A DNA stretch of 19,933 nucleotides from Ceratorhiza oryzae-sativae (GCA_030998015.1 JARWMV010000200.1:1-19933); one strand, 5' to 3'; numbered from the stretch's first letter, positions 7,006-14,803 are shown. The notes: generated from the letters alone by a model not told the origin. Translations and numbers: made by a program.

Positions 7006-7161
7006 CGAGCAGGTAACGCGAGGTTATACTTTGGTATACCTAGGGCAGGGGAGGCTTGTCAGGCTTGTACAATTGGTACACTTTTTTGGGGAATTCTAAC
7101 CCCTATTTTTCCTGGAGAAATATAGGAGCCATTACCATTTTTATTTATGGTACAATTTATA

Positions 7162-7234
7162 TCGGACAGGTTCGATTCGAACGAACAAGATCTTACTCCC
7201 AAAGTAAGCAACAGGCCAATTTGTTTTCTATCCG
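7162..7234 (-). tRNA. trnP: tRNA-Pro(UGG)
   Basis: Acceptor CGGATAG pairs with CTGTCCG (one G-U), discriminator A. D arm AACA/TGTT. Anticodon arm CTTAC-TTTGGGA-GTAAG gives UGG with G37, usual for Pro. T arm GTTCG-TTCGAAT-CGAAC. 73 nt and intact. Confidence 0.96.
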
Positions 7235-7275
7235 TTTATTTACTTTAGTACCCCAAAATGTTTCTGGGCAACCCC

Positions 7276-7309
7276 CTGTCGTGGCTTGTATTAATACATG
7301 CCACGACAG
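7276..7309. repeat. Perfect hairpin upstream of tRNA-Pro
   Basis: CTGTCGTGGC pairs with GCCACGACAG around the palindromic loop TGTATTAATACA. Its role is unknown. Confidence 0.85.
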
Positions 7310-7484
7310 TATAAATCCTGAATAGTTTTTGGGTGATTTATCATTTTTTTTGCTAGCCCCTTCGCGTTCATCTAAAAATTATGGGGTTCCTCAAATTTGA
7401 TTATTTGTATAACAATATATTTAAGGGATTCCCATAATTGTGGTAAGAGGGACCCCAGAACTTAAGGGTTTGCAGACAAATCAA

Positions 7485-7690
7485 ACCCCCGCTTAGGGTC
7501 ATCCAGCATTGTATTTATATATAAATACATGCTGTTGACCCGAGGGGTTTGGTTATCGAGGCCGCGTTCGCGGCGAGGTATTGCGAGGTACCCTGGAACT
7601 TTAAGTTCCAGGGTACCTCGGAATCAGACGCCGCGCGCACGCCAGGGCCGCCTTGGCTTAAGCCAGGGCGTTCGCAGGCGTGCTCGGGTC
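7485..7690 (+). repeat. KpnI-palindrome plus family M cluster
   Basis: Inverse of the 1579-1822 layout: the GGGTCATCCAGCATTG / CATGCTGTTGACCC hairpin, GGCCGCGTTCGCGGC, and the GGTACC palindrome at about 7583-7620. It abuts 172-bp copy 8. Confidence 0.85.
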
Positions 7691-7862
7691 CCGCCGGCGT
7701 TAGAGGGAATCCTAAAGATTCCCTCGTAGAAAATGACGACCGTTCGTCATTTTCAGCCGGCGGCTAAATATCGATATTATGCCGCGCACTAGCAATCGCA
7801 AACGGTTGCGATTGCTCACGTTGGTTGGTGGGACAAGTCCCACCAGCAACTAACGCGCGCGG
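7691..7862 (-). mobile_element. 172-bp double-junction element, copy 8
   Basis: Flanks GGGTC and AAACATAACC (plus-strand text), inside a cluster-only region. Confidence 0.95.
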
Positions 7863-8580
7863 AAACATAACCCTCCGCCGATGGAGGATCGTGCTAGCAC
7901 GATCGTAATCGGCGGATCCGTGGCATCCAGTCATGCTTGCAGCGCGCTATGCGGCTGCCCGCAAAACACTGTTTTACCGTCTCGTGTCAACATAGTTGAC
8001 CGGCCGGTACTGTTTTACTACTCGTCGCGCTGGGACCACCCGAATGGATAAATCACACCCCCGCTCTATCGGCTAAAATCTTAGGTGTAACCCAAGATTT
8101 CAGCCGCCCTGCCTAGAGAACTGCGCTTTAGCGCACGTCTTGGCAGGGGTAATAAAGCGGAGGGTCGACGACCCGTGGGTGTGGTTATCGAGGCCGCGTT
8201 CGCGGCGAGGTATTGCGAGGTACCCTGGAACTTTAAGTTCCAGGGTACCTCGGAATCAGACGCCCGCGTACGCCAGGGCCGCCTTGGCTTAAGCCAAGGC
8301 GTTCGCAGGCGTGCACGGGTCACCTTTCGGGCGTCCCCAGCGCGGCCGACTCGCCGAGAATCGATGATTTGCGAAGGCAAATCTACATCGATTCTCGAGG
8401 GTGTTTTACCGTCTCGTGTCAACATAGTTGACCGGCCGGTAAAACCAAAACCTCAAAAAACCTCGACAGGGTACTGCCGCGGGCTATGGACTCATAGCCC
8501 ATGTAAAATTAAGGGCACTGAATCCCGCGAGCGTAGCTCGCGGCCGCCGCCTTAAAGCGGCGGGGTGATTAGATTCCGGT
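7863..8580. repeat. Cluster-only stretch with family F, E and C units
   Basis: 7869-7920: CCGCCGAT / ATCGGCGG hairpin. 7939-7958: family F, GCAGCGCGCTATGCGGCTGC. 7971-8008 and 8403-8445: family E hairpins built on GTCAACATAGTTGAC. 8023-8401: family C (378 bp) with the KpnI palindrome. 8526-8560: GCGAGCGTAGCTCGC and CCGCCGCC/GGCGGCGG hairpins. No gene was recognised. Confidence 0.8.
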
Positions 8581-8584
8581 GATT

Positions 8585-8660
8585 AGAGTCAAGAGGGAAT
8601 TGAACCCTAACTTTATCAAATTTGCAGTCTGACTACAGAACCATTCTGTAAACTTAACTC
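8585..8660 (-). tRNA. trnC: tRNA-Cys(GCA)
   Basis: Acceptor GAGTTAA pairs with TTGACTC (one G-U). Discriminator U, as usual for Cys. Anticodon arm TCAGA-CTGCAAA-TTTGA gives GCA. T arm AGGG-TTCAATT-CCCT. The D arm extends into TTACAGAA/TTCTGTAG. Confidence 0.93.
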
Positions 8661-8921
8661 TGCAGATAAATTTTGTTTAAGATTTTGACATTTGTACTAT
8701 TCCCTGAAGGGGAAGAGAGCAAATTTTTTATTATCCACCTCTATGAGATGGTACCTAATAAAATTTTCCTTCGAGGGGGAACTCGAAATATTAAAGGTTG
8801 TCTACAACCCCGTAAATTTCCGAAGGGGTCGGCATATAGTTTTTTTTATGAAAAACCCCAGTGCATTATAAAACTATTTTATACAACATCATAGGGGGCA
8901 TGTGCGGAGATAATCCTTGTT
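8661..8921. other. A+T-rich spacer, no gene recognised
   Basis: A few short hairpins (TTCGAG/CTCGAA near 8775-8790; GGTTGTCTACAACC near 8797-8810). CATCATAGGGGGCA at about 8888-8901 is shared with 4489-4502. Confidence 0.5.
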
Positions 8922-8941
8922 GCAGCGCGCTATGCGGCTGC
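8922..8941. repeat. Family F cluster (20 bp)
   Basis: GCAGCGCGCTATGCGGCTGC, the same core as 7939-7958 and 17331-17371. It terminates the HE4 match. Confidence 0.85.
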
Positions 8942-9062
8942 GCAGAAGATCAGTTAGTGATTTAGCTGAAATTCGAATTCTAAAACCAGCATCTTGTTTG
9001 GCAAGAGTACATTTTAAACCGAATTTGTTCTCTAAAACATTAATTAGAAGCTCAACTTCAGC

Positions 9063-9234
9063 CCGCCGGCGTTAGAGGGAATCCTAAAGATTCCCTCGTA
9101 GAAAATGACGACCGTTCGTCATTTTCAGCCGGCGGCTAAATATCGATATTATGCCGCGCACTAGCAATCGCAAACGGTTGCGATTGCTCACGTTGGTTGG
9201 TGGGACAAGTCCCACCAGCAACTAACGCGCGCGG
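9063..9234 (-). mobile_element. 172-bp double-junction element, copy 9
   Basis: It interrupts HE4. Removal gives ATHSAEVELLINVL, comparable to LCTESF..EVELL in the paralogues. Confidence 0.95.
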
Positions 9235-9248
9235 AGAATGTGTTGCTA

Positions 9249-9332
9249 TTGACCCCCCAAACAAATGCAGCTACGCTGCATTGTTTGGGGGGGCAATAGC
9301 CCCCCAATACGCTGCAACGCATTGGGGGTCTA
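9249..9332. repeat. Family D cluster in HE4
   Basis: CCCCCCAAACAAATGCAGC / GCTGCATTGTTTGGGGGG, followed by CCCCCAATACGC / GCGTTGCAG-type arms with CATTGGGGG. Confidence 0.8.
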
Positions 9333-9470
9333 TTGTAACTCTTTGACTAGATTTGCAAAAACCTCCGTCTAATTATCATGTACAATGCCTTGTCTAAACA
9401 TTAAACTGGGATTTAAACTCGTTATTCGTTTATTTTTATAAAGATCAGAGGGGTTACTTATAACCCAATT

Positions 9471-9611
9471 CCCTCCGCGCTCTTTGATCGCCCGCAGGGC
9501 GGCCTAAGCGCGGAGGGCTCCACTAATCGATGATTTGCGAAGGCAAATCTACACCCTGCCTAGAGAACTGCGCTTTAGCGCACGTCTTGGCAGGGGTATC
9601 GATTAGCGGGG
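9471..9611 (+). repeat. Family B cluster, copy 1 of a near-tandem pair
   Basis: 141 bp, matching the copies in HE1 and HE2. The copy at 9651 lies exactly 180 bp away, with AGGGGTTTCTTATAACCCAATT-like flank repeated. Confidence 0.92.
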
Positions 9612-9650
9612 TTGTGTTTCATCACTGGAGGGGTTTCTTATAACCCAATT

Positions 9651-9791
9651 CCCTCCGCGCTCTTTGATCGCCCGCAGGGCGGCCTAAGCGCGGAGGGCTC
9701 CACTAATCGATGATTTGCGAAGGCAAATCTACACCCTGCCTAGAGAACTGCGCTTTAGCGCACGTCTTGGCAGGGGTATCGATTAGCGGGG
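9651..9791 (+). repeat. Family B cluster, copy 2 of a near-tandem pair
   Basis: 141 bp. The 3' flank GTTGTGTTTCATCA is shared with the copy at 9471, indicating duplication of element plus flanks. Confidence 0.92.
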
Positions 9792-9881
9792 TTGTGTTTC
9801 ATCATTGGAGGCATCACATTGGCTAACAATTCTTGTAAGACAGAAATTGAATAAGACGGTATTACAATTATATAACCAATT

Positions 9882-10022
9882 CCCTCCGCGCTCTTTGATC
9901 GCCCGCAGGGCGGCCTAAGCGCGGAGGGCTCCACTAATCGATGATTTGCGAAGGCAAATCTACACCCTGCCTAGAGAACTGCGCTTTAGCGCACGTCTTG
10001 GCAGGGGTATCGATTAGCGGGG
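9882..10022 (+). repeat. Family B cluster, copy in HE5
   Basis: 141 bp. Removal joins AAACAAAA and AATTGGTT to give NKQKIGYIIVIP. Confidence 0.92.
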
Positions 10023-10045
10023 TTTTGTTTATTTGCGTAACATTC

Positions 10046-10425
10046 CGTCGCGCTGGGTGCGCCCGAATGGATAAATCACACCCCCGCTCTATCGGCTAAA
10101 ATCTTAGGTGTAACCCAAGATTTCAGCCGCCCTGCCTAGAGAACTGCGCTTTAGCGCACGTCTTGGCAGGGGTAATAAAGCGGAGGGTCGACGACCCGTG
10201 GGTGTGGTTATCGAGGCCGCGTTCGCGGCGAGGTATTGCGAGGTACCCTGGAACTTTAAGTTCCAGGGTACCTCGGAATCAGACGCCCGCGTACGCCAGG
10301 GCCGCCTTGGCTTAAGCCAAGGCGTTCGCAGGCGTGCACGGGTCACCTTTCGGGCGCACCCAGCGCGGCCGTCTCGCCGAGAATCGATGATTTGCGAAGG
10401 CAAATCTACATCGATTCTCGAGGGT
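10046..10425 (+). repeat. Family C cluster (~380 bp) in HE5
   Basis: Frame CGTCGCGCTGGG...GCCCGAATGG ... TTTCGGGCG..CCCAGCGCGG, plus the CGAGAATCGATG / CATCGATTCTCG lobe. The payload between includes AAAATCTTAGGTGTA/AACCCAAGATTT, a family B-type CCCTGCC hairpin and the GGTACC palindrome. Removal joins AAT TTA and GAA TGT TAC (NLECY). Confidence 0.88.
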
Positions 10426-10467
10426 TAAATTCCACTCATTTAAAACCTTAATTAGAAGATTGACTTC

Positions 10468-10639
10468 CCGCCGGCGTTAGAGGGAATCCTAAAGATTCCC
10501 TCGTAGAAAATGACGACCGTTCGTCATTTTCAGCCGGCGGCTAAATATCGATATTATGCCGCGCACTAGCAATCGCAAACGGTTGCGATTGCTCACGTTG
10601 GTTGGTGGGACAAGTCCCACCAGCAACTAACGCGCGCGG
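10468..10639 (-). mobile_element. 172-bp double-junction element, copy 10
   Basis: Upstream boundary of the HE5 match. Flanks GACTTC and AAGGTTG (plus-strand text). Confidence 0.95.
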
Positions 10640-10674
10640 AAGGTTGACAATTCATCCCATTTTACGGTCTTTTT

Positions 10675-11075
10675 ATTACCCGTGCACGCCTGCGAACGCC
10701 TTGGCTTGCCAAGGCGGCCCTGGCGTGCGCGCGGCTCGCCGCGAACGCGGCCTCGTTAACAATGCCCACGGGTCGTTGACCCTCCGCTTTAGCGGCTGAA
10801 ATCTTGGGTTACACCTAAGATTTTAGCCGATAGAGCGGGGGCATTATAACCCCAACTAGCTGCCCACCAAACAATGCAGCGTAGCTGCACATGTTTGGGG
10901 GTCAGTAGGGATCCTGTGGAGTCCGAAGAGGGCTAGGGTAGGGTAAAGCTTTGCTTTACTCGGCCCTAGCTAGTTGAAGCCTCTGCCGAGCCCCGGCCGA
11001 TCCATAGTAAGATGGTGCGATCTAATCTGGTTTCTATCTCGGTCAACATAGTTGACACGAGATAGGGTAAGGCCG
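10675..11075. repeat. Cluster-only stretch (K-site without KpnI palindrome, families D and E)
   Basis: 10679-10850 is a family C payload in inverse orientation that lacks the GGTACC palindrome (GGCGTGCGCGCGGCTCGCCG), an empty-site form. 10859-10908 is family D. 10926-10980 is GGGCTAGGGTAGGGTAAAGC / GCTTTACTCGGCCCTAGC-like pairing. 11034-11065 is a family E hairpin, CTATCTCGGTCAACATAGTT / GACACGAGATAG. No gene was recognised. Confidence 0.8.
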
Positions 11076-11158
11076 GCAGGGGTATGATACGATATCCTTT
11101 TCTAACCCCAATACACATTATTTTACTTACGTTTTCCCTTCTGGTAAATTACGAAGTC

Positions 11159-11330
11159 CCGCCGGCGTTAGAGGGAATCCTAAAGATTCCCTCGTAGAAA
11201 ATGACGACCGTTCGTCATTTTCAGCCGGCGGCTAAATATCGATATTATGCCGCGCACTAGCAATCGCAAACGGTTGCGATTGCTCACGTTGGTTGGTGGG
11301 ACAAGTCCCACCAGCAACTAACGCGCGCGG
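11159..11330 (-). mobile_element. 172-bp double-junction element, copy 11
   Basis: The flanks are inverted complements of each other (CGAAGTC before, GACTTCAAG after). Confidence 0.95.
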
Positions 11331-11348
11331 GACTTCAAGAATATTCAC

Positions 11349-11610
11349 CCCAAATACACCGCCGGCGTTAGAGGGAATCCTTCCACGCAAGATTTATAAA
11401 TTTATAAATCTTGCTGGACCGAAAGATTCCCTCGTAGAAAATGACGACCGTTCGTCATTTTCAGCCGGCGGCTAAATATCGATATTATGCCGCGCACTAG
11501 CAATCGCAAACGGTTGCGATTGCTCACGTTGGTTGGTGGGACAAGTCCCACCAGCAACTAACGCGCGCGGGCCTTCGCAAATCCGCCAATGGAACATTGG
11601 CGGGGTATTT
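11349..11610 (-). mobile_element. Composite unit U4 (inverted, partial) with 212-bp element copy 12 (11359-11570)
   Basis: CCCCAAATACA, then the element with the 40-bp loop insertion, then GCCTTCGCAAAT and CCGCCAATG / CATTGGCGG, then GTATTTAGAG. It lacks the outer CTCAGCGCT lobe present in U1-U3. Only 28 bp separate it from copy 11. Confidence 0.9.
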
Positions 11611-11935
11611 AGAGTAGACCCTACGCGCTCAACAGGGCGGATACCACTAATAGAGCAGGGTACATACTTTATATGGTTATGATAGATTATTTTATTTTGG
11701 AATACAAGGGTCCCTGTATTTTTCTTTTCGTCTTCCAGATGGAAATAGTCTCCACCCAGATTAAAACATGACAAATTAGGGGAATCCCTGTTGAAGATAT
11801 ACTTCTAAAGGGACCCAGTAATTTAATTTTATGTACATTTCAATTTTTCAAATTGACTGTTTATTTTTTACAAAAATGTCATCACTCAATTCAGGGGTCC
11901 CTAGATAAGCCACATCAAAGATGTGGCTATTTGCT
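11611..11935. other. Spacer, no gene recognised
   Basis: Minus-strand text allows a short frame (GGDYFHLEDEKKN... to YVPCSISGI, about 11610-11755) that I do not recognise. It looks protein-like but is short and ends in repeat. 11910-11935 is a hairpin, AGCCACATC / GATGTGGCT. TGACAAATTAGGGG (about 11769) recurs at about 18108. Confidence 0.4.
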
Positions 11936-11937
11936 TA

Positions 11938-12150
11938 TGACCCGTGCACGCCTGCGAACGCCTTGGCTTAAGCCAAGGCGGCCCTGGCGTGCGCGCGGCG
12001 TCTGATTCCGAGGTACCCTGGAACTTAAAGTTCCAGGGTACCTCGCAATACCTCGCCGCGAACGCGGCCTCGATATCCATTACCCCTCGGGTCAACAGCA
12101 TGTATTTATATATAAATACAATGCTGGTTGACCCTAAGCGGGGGTATGAT
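11938..12150 (-). repeat. KpnI-palindrome plus family M cluster
   Basis: Same layout as 1579-1822, but with the simple CCTTGGCTTAAGCCAAGG hairpin in place of the extended one. Confidence 0.88.
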
Positions 12151-12157
12151 TGTTTGA

Positions 12158-12191
12158 TATGAGTAATCAGACTCGAACTGATGATATCTAC
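12158..12191 (-). pseudogene. tRNA-Gly 3'-half duplicate
   Basis: 34 nt with one difference from the 3' part of trnG: acceptor 3' strand TACTCAT with A, T arm ATCAG-TTCGAGT-CTGAT. The expected 5' partner ATGAGTA is not found upstream, and the anticodon region has no valid 7-nt loop with U33, so it is not a functional tRNA. Confidence 0.7.
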
Positions 12192-12341
12192 GTTTTGGCT
12201 GGCTCAAAGATTACAACCTACTAGTATCCTCTAGAATTTAAGGCACTTCCGATAGATGCCAAGAACTCCAAGAACTAGTATTGTGGGCGCAAGGTAAGGG
12301 GATTGGAGTATTAATAGAATAACAAGTTTAACCTGGCAAGG

Positions 12342-12383
12342 GTATTGGCGGCCGTGTCAATTTCATTGACCGGGCGCCAATAC
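12342..12383. repeat. Family E variant hairpin
   Basis: GTATTGGCGGCCGTGTCAAT / ATTGACCGGGCGCCAATAC. An inverted copy is at 14670-14711. Confidence 0.85.
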
Positions 12384-12408
12384 TTGGACGGGCCCCCCAG
12401 TTTTACTA

Positions 12409-12460
12409 CTGCCCCCCAAACAATGCAGCGTAGCTGCACATGTTTGGGGGTCAGTAGACG
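12409..12460. repeat. Family D cluster
   Basis: GCCCCCCAAACAATGCAGCG / GCTGCACATGTTTGGGGG. Confidence 0.8.
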
Positions 12461-12525
12461 ACAGGGGACTGCCGCGGGGTGATTTGCGAAGGCAAATCTA
12501 AAGGTTATTTAGGGGAATTAAAGGC

Positions 12526-12697
12526 CCGCCGGCGTTAGAGGGAATCCTAAAGATTCCCTCGTAGAAAATGACGACCGTTCGTCATTTTCAGCCGGCGGCT
12601 AAATATCGATATTATGCCGCGCACTAGCAATCGCAAACGGTTGCGATTGCTCACGTTGGTTGGTGGGACAAGTCCCACCAGCAACTAACGCGCGCGG
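12526..12697 (-). mobile_element. 172-bp double-junction element, copy 13
   Basis: It interrupts HE3 after EVE. Joining the flanks gives EVEAPLIPLNNL and a stop, close to EVELLINVLN of the paralogues. Confidence 0.95.
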
Positions 12698-13011
12698 GCC
12701 TCTACTTCGTCAATTGCAAATGATTCTGTACAAAGAATCACTCTTTGACTTGATTTTTCGAAAGTTCCGTCCTCACATAACCAAAAAGCTAATCCCAGAG
12801 GAGTTAAAAGATCCCCAATGTTTGCAGGAATTATTTTTTTCCCCTCCGGATAGAATAAATCAAAGAATTCATTACAGCAAGGTAGTGCATGAGTTTGAAA
12901 TCTTATAGTAGGATAAACTTTACCCGTTCTTTTATCAGGTCGGGGTGTTAAGATTTTAGGAGCTACAGAACAATAATCTTGGAATTTTGTATAAAGGTAC
13001 TCTAAATACTC

Positions 13012-13183
13012 CCGCCGGCGTTAGAGGGAATCCTAAAGATTCCCTCGTAGAAAATGACGACCGTTCGTCATTTTCAGCCGGCGGCTAAATATCGATATTA
13101 TGCCGCGCACTAGCAATCGCAAACGGTTGCGATTGCTCACGTTGGTTGGTGGGACAAGTCCCACCAGCAACTAACGCGCGCGG
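13012..13183 (-). mobile_element. 172-bp double-junction element, copy 14
   Basis: This is the cleanest boundary in the window: CAA AGT ACT before, GAG TAT TTA after, in one frame once exactly 172 bp are removed. No target duplication. Confidence 0.97.
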
Positions 13184-13392
13184 AGTACTTTGGAGAAATC
13201 TCAAACAAGCATTACCATTAATAGCTCGTTTATCTTTCTGAACATTAAGATCCCCTAGAATAAGACCAATGATTATTTCTTTTAACTCTTTTGAAAAATT
13301 AAATTGAGGTTCATTACTTAGCCGTGTGGGTTTAATGGGCGCTATCGAATTGGAGCAAAATACTAGGCCAGTATAAAAGTGTAATTCGCTAA

Positions 13393-13482
13393 CAATTGAC
13401 CCCCAATGCCTTACAGCATGTTGGGGGGCAATTGCCCCCCCAAACAATGCAGCGTAGCTGCACATGTTTGGGGGGTCAATTG
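13393..13482. repeat. Family D cluster inserted in HE3 (90 bp)
   Basis: Bounded by CAATTGAC / GTCAATTG. It contains CCCCCAATGCC..CATGTTGGGGGG and CCCCCCCAAACAATGCAGC arms. At 30 codons without a stop it leaves the HE3 frame open. Confidence 0.85.
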
Positions 13483-13609
13483 ACTGAGTATAAACAACAT
13501 AGATTAATAATGCGAAGGTTATTACTTTAATAAAAAGATAAGTTTGTTTTGTGTTTAGCATGGTTTGGTTTTTATTTATCGATCTTATGACTTCATGTTT
13601 CCTCTTCAT

Positions 13610-13966
13610 TCTCTAAGACTAAACGCTTTTGAGAGTGAATGAGTTGGAACTTATCTAACAATGTTGGTTGTATAAGTCCCAATTTGGGTTTCCAAGTCCT
13701 CTGCGTGTGATGGAGATCTCCTTTATTAATAGGAGAATCCTCCGCAAACAAATTAGGTGCATTTCTCACGAAATGTTAAACCTAACTAGTTAACACAGAG
13801 ATGGGCTGCGGATGCGGCGCATCAGTAGAACTTAGACCCTTTAGACCCCCAACAAGGCAATGGCCTCCCAATGCGGATGCCTGGGTAATTGCCCCCCAAC
13901 ATGCTGTAAGGCATTGGGGGTCAATTGCAATGTCGCCATTCAGTAGCTGACGACAGGGTTAGGCCT
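13610..13966. other. Spacer with family D cluster, no gene recognised
   Basis: 13604-13640: imperfect hairpin TCATTCTC / GAGAGTGAATGA at the HE3 start. 13725-13742: GGAGATCTCC and GGAGAATCCTCC. 13843-13925: family D arms (ACCCCCAACAAGGCAATGG ... CATTGGGGGTC). This could be the 5' flank or intron core preceding HE3, but no group I core was identified. Confidence 0.4.
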
Positions 13967-14188
13967 CCGCCGGCGTTAGAGGGAATCCTCAGATGAGGTA
14001 GCCTTGACCATGAGTCTCATGGTCCAGGCTACCTCCCATAAAGATTCCCTCGTAGAAAATGACGACCGTTCGTCATTTTCAGCCGGCGGCTAAATATCGA
14101 TATTATGCCGCGCACTAGCAATCGCAAACGGTTGCGATTGCTCACGTTGGTTGGTGGGACAAGTCCCACCAGCAACTAACGCGCGCGG
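13967..14188 (-). mobile_element. 222-bp form of the element, copy 15, with a unique 50-bp loop insertion
   Basis: Between CCT and AAAG of the GGGAATCC hairpin loop lie exactly 50 extra bases that form GAGGTAGCCT...CATGAG/CTCATG...AGGCTACCTC. The rest matches the 172-bp unit. Confidence 0.93.
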
Positions 14189-14218
14189 AGAGTAAAGCAC
14201 CCTTTGGCGCGAAGGAGT

Positions 14219-14290
14219 TATGAGTAATCAGACTCGAACTGATCATATCTAGGTGGAAGCTAGAAGTTATACCAACTTAACTATACTCAT
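14219..14290 (-). tRNA. trnG: tRNA-Gly(UCC)
   Basis: Acceptor ATGAGTA pairs with TACTCAT, discriminator A. D arm GTTA/TAAC. Anticodon arm TCTAG-CTTCCAC-CTAGA gives UCC. T arm ATCAG-TTCGAGT-CTGAT. 72 nt. Its 3' half is duplicated at 12158-12191. Confidence 0.96.
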
Positions 14291-14558
14291 GAAAATTCAT
14301 GCTCCAAATTTTTAAATTTTAGGGGGAAGTATCTTCTTTTATTAATTTTAGTATATCTAGAACATACTTTAGTTTGGAGTGCATAGCCTCACGGTTGGGA
14401 TCTATAGATCCCCCTATTTTTCCTTAAGGACCGCAGTTGGGAGGCCCTCCCTCCATCCAGAGGAGAAAAATTATTAGGCGTCCTGCTTCGTAGATGCCCA
14501 AATTTTCATTTTAAGACCTTAAAATTAAATTTACCTAACAGATGTCATAAAGCCGATA
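14291..14558. other. Spacer between tRNA-Gly and tRNA-Arg
   Basis: The minus strand has a short frame, GKIGGSIDPNREAMHSKLKY followed by VLDILKLIKED and a stop at about 14318. It looks protein-like (KIGGSI occurs in LAGLIDADG proteins) but is too short to assign. Confidence 0.35.
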
Positions 14559-14631
14559 AACATCTTATTGGATTTGAACCAATACCAGACTGCTTCGAAG
14601 GCAGTTGCTATACCAATTAAGCTAAAGATGC
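14559..14631 (-). tRNA. trnR: tRNA-Arg(UCG)
   Basis: Acceptor GCATCTT pairs with AAGATGT (terminal G-U). U8-A9, D arm GCTT/TAGC-type. Anticodon arm ACTGC-CTTCGAA-GCAGT gives UCG. T arm ATTGG-TTCAAAT-CCAAT. The discriminator reads U, which is unusual for Arg. Confidence 0.93.
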
Positions 14632-14669
14632 CAGATCTAATGCAGCGCTCCTGTGCGTAACGCGTCCAA

Positions 14670-14711
14670 GTATTGGCGCCCGGTCAATGAAATTGACACG
14701 GCCGCCAATAC
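14670..14711. repeat. Family E variant hairpin (inverse of 12342-12383)
   Basis: GTATTGGCGCCCGGTCAAT / ATTGACACGGCCGCCAATAC. Confidence 0.85.
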
Positions 14712-14771
14712 CCTAGCCCTCTTCGGTGCCCTACGAGGCAGCTGCAGTAGTAAATTAATCTAATCTGGTCT

Positions 14772-14803
14772 CTATCTCGGTCAACATAGTTGACACGAGA
14801 TAG
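14772..14803. repeat. Family E hairpin
   Basis: CTATCTCGGTCAACATAGTT / GACACGAGATAG with TCTAATCTGG in front, as at 11034. Another copy is at 17559-17590. Confidence 0.88.

Larger units (their letters stand above)
8942..9460 (-). pseudogene. HE4: decayed LAGLIDADG endonuclease with element and cluster insertions
   Basis: The C-terminal piece 9062-8942 reads EVELLINVLENKFGLKCTLA through AGFRIRISAKSLTDLLR. Upstream, beyond copy 9 and a family D cluster, LDGGFCKSSQRV (about 9322-9360) is the second motif region. Stops before LDGG (TGA TAA) and poor conservation upstream show this copy is more degraded than HE1 or HE3. Confidence 0.75.
9792..10467 (-). pseudogene. HE5: C-terminal LAGLIDADG endonuclease fragment with two nested cluster insertions
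   Basis: Pieces N to C: EVNLLIKVLNEWNL (10467-10426), then family C; ECYANKQK (10045-10023), then family B; IGYIIVIPSYSISVLQELLA through NVMPPM (9881-9799). Joined, NEWNLECYANKQKIGYIIVI matches the HE2 (WNLECY) and HE1 (GGYRIVIP) order. The N-terminal half and both LAGLIDADG motifs are not visible upstream of the 172-bp copy 10. Confidence 0.8.
12497..13609 (-). pseudogene. HE3: LAGLIDADG endonuclease gene split by two 172-bp elements
   Basis: N to C: an ATG at 13609 begins MKRKHEVIRSINKNQTMLNT with a hydrophobic stretch (LFIKVITFALLIYVVY). A 90-bp family D cluster is read through in frame. Then KELKEIIIGLILGDLNVQKD, the first LAGLIDADG motif, and ..CLRFLQST. After copy 14, EYLEYLYTKFQDYCSVAPKI ... 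QTHALPCCNEFFDLFYPEGK ... NIGDLLTPLGLAFWLCEDGT (second motif) and RVILCTESFAIDEVE. After copy 13 only PLIPLNNL and a stop. Copy 14 removal gives QSTEYLEYLY exactly in frame, comparable to QSTIHKDYLL of HE1. The C-terminal strand-helix region is missing. Confidence 0.88.

Noticed and set aside
6645..7125. Overlapping plus-strand frames in the 6.6-7.1 kb cluster region
   Set aside because: They are fully explained by family B and D hairpins, with no conserved domain.
8673..8894. 73-codon plus-strand frame after tRNA-Cys
   Set aside because: No recognisable domain, opposite strand to all clear genes, and it falls within hairpin-bearing spacer.
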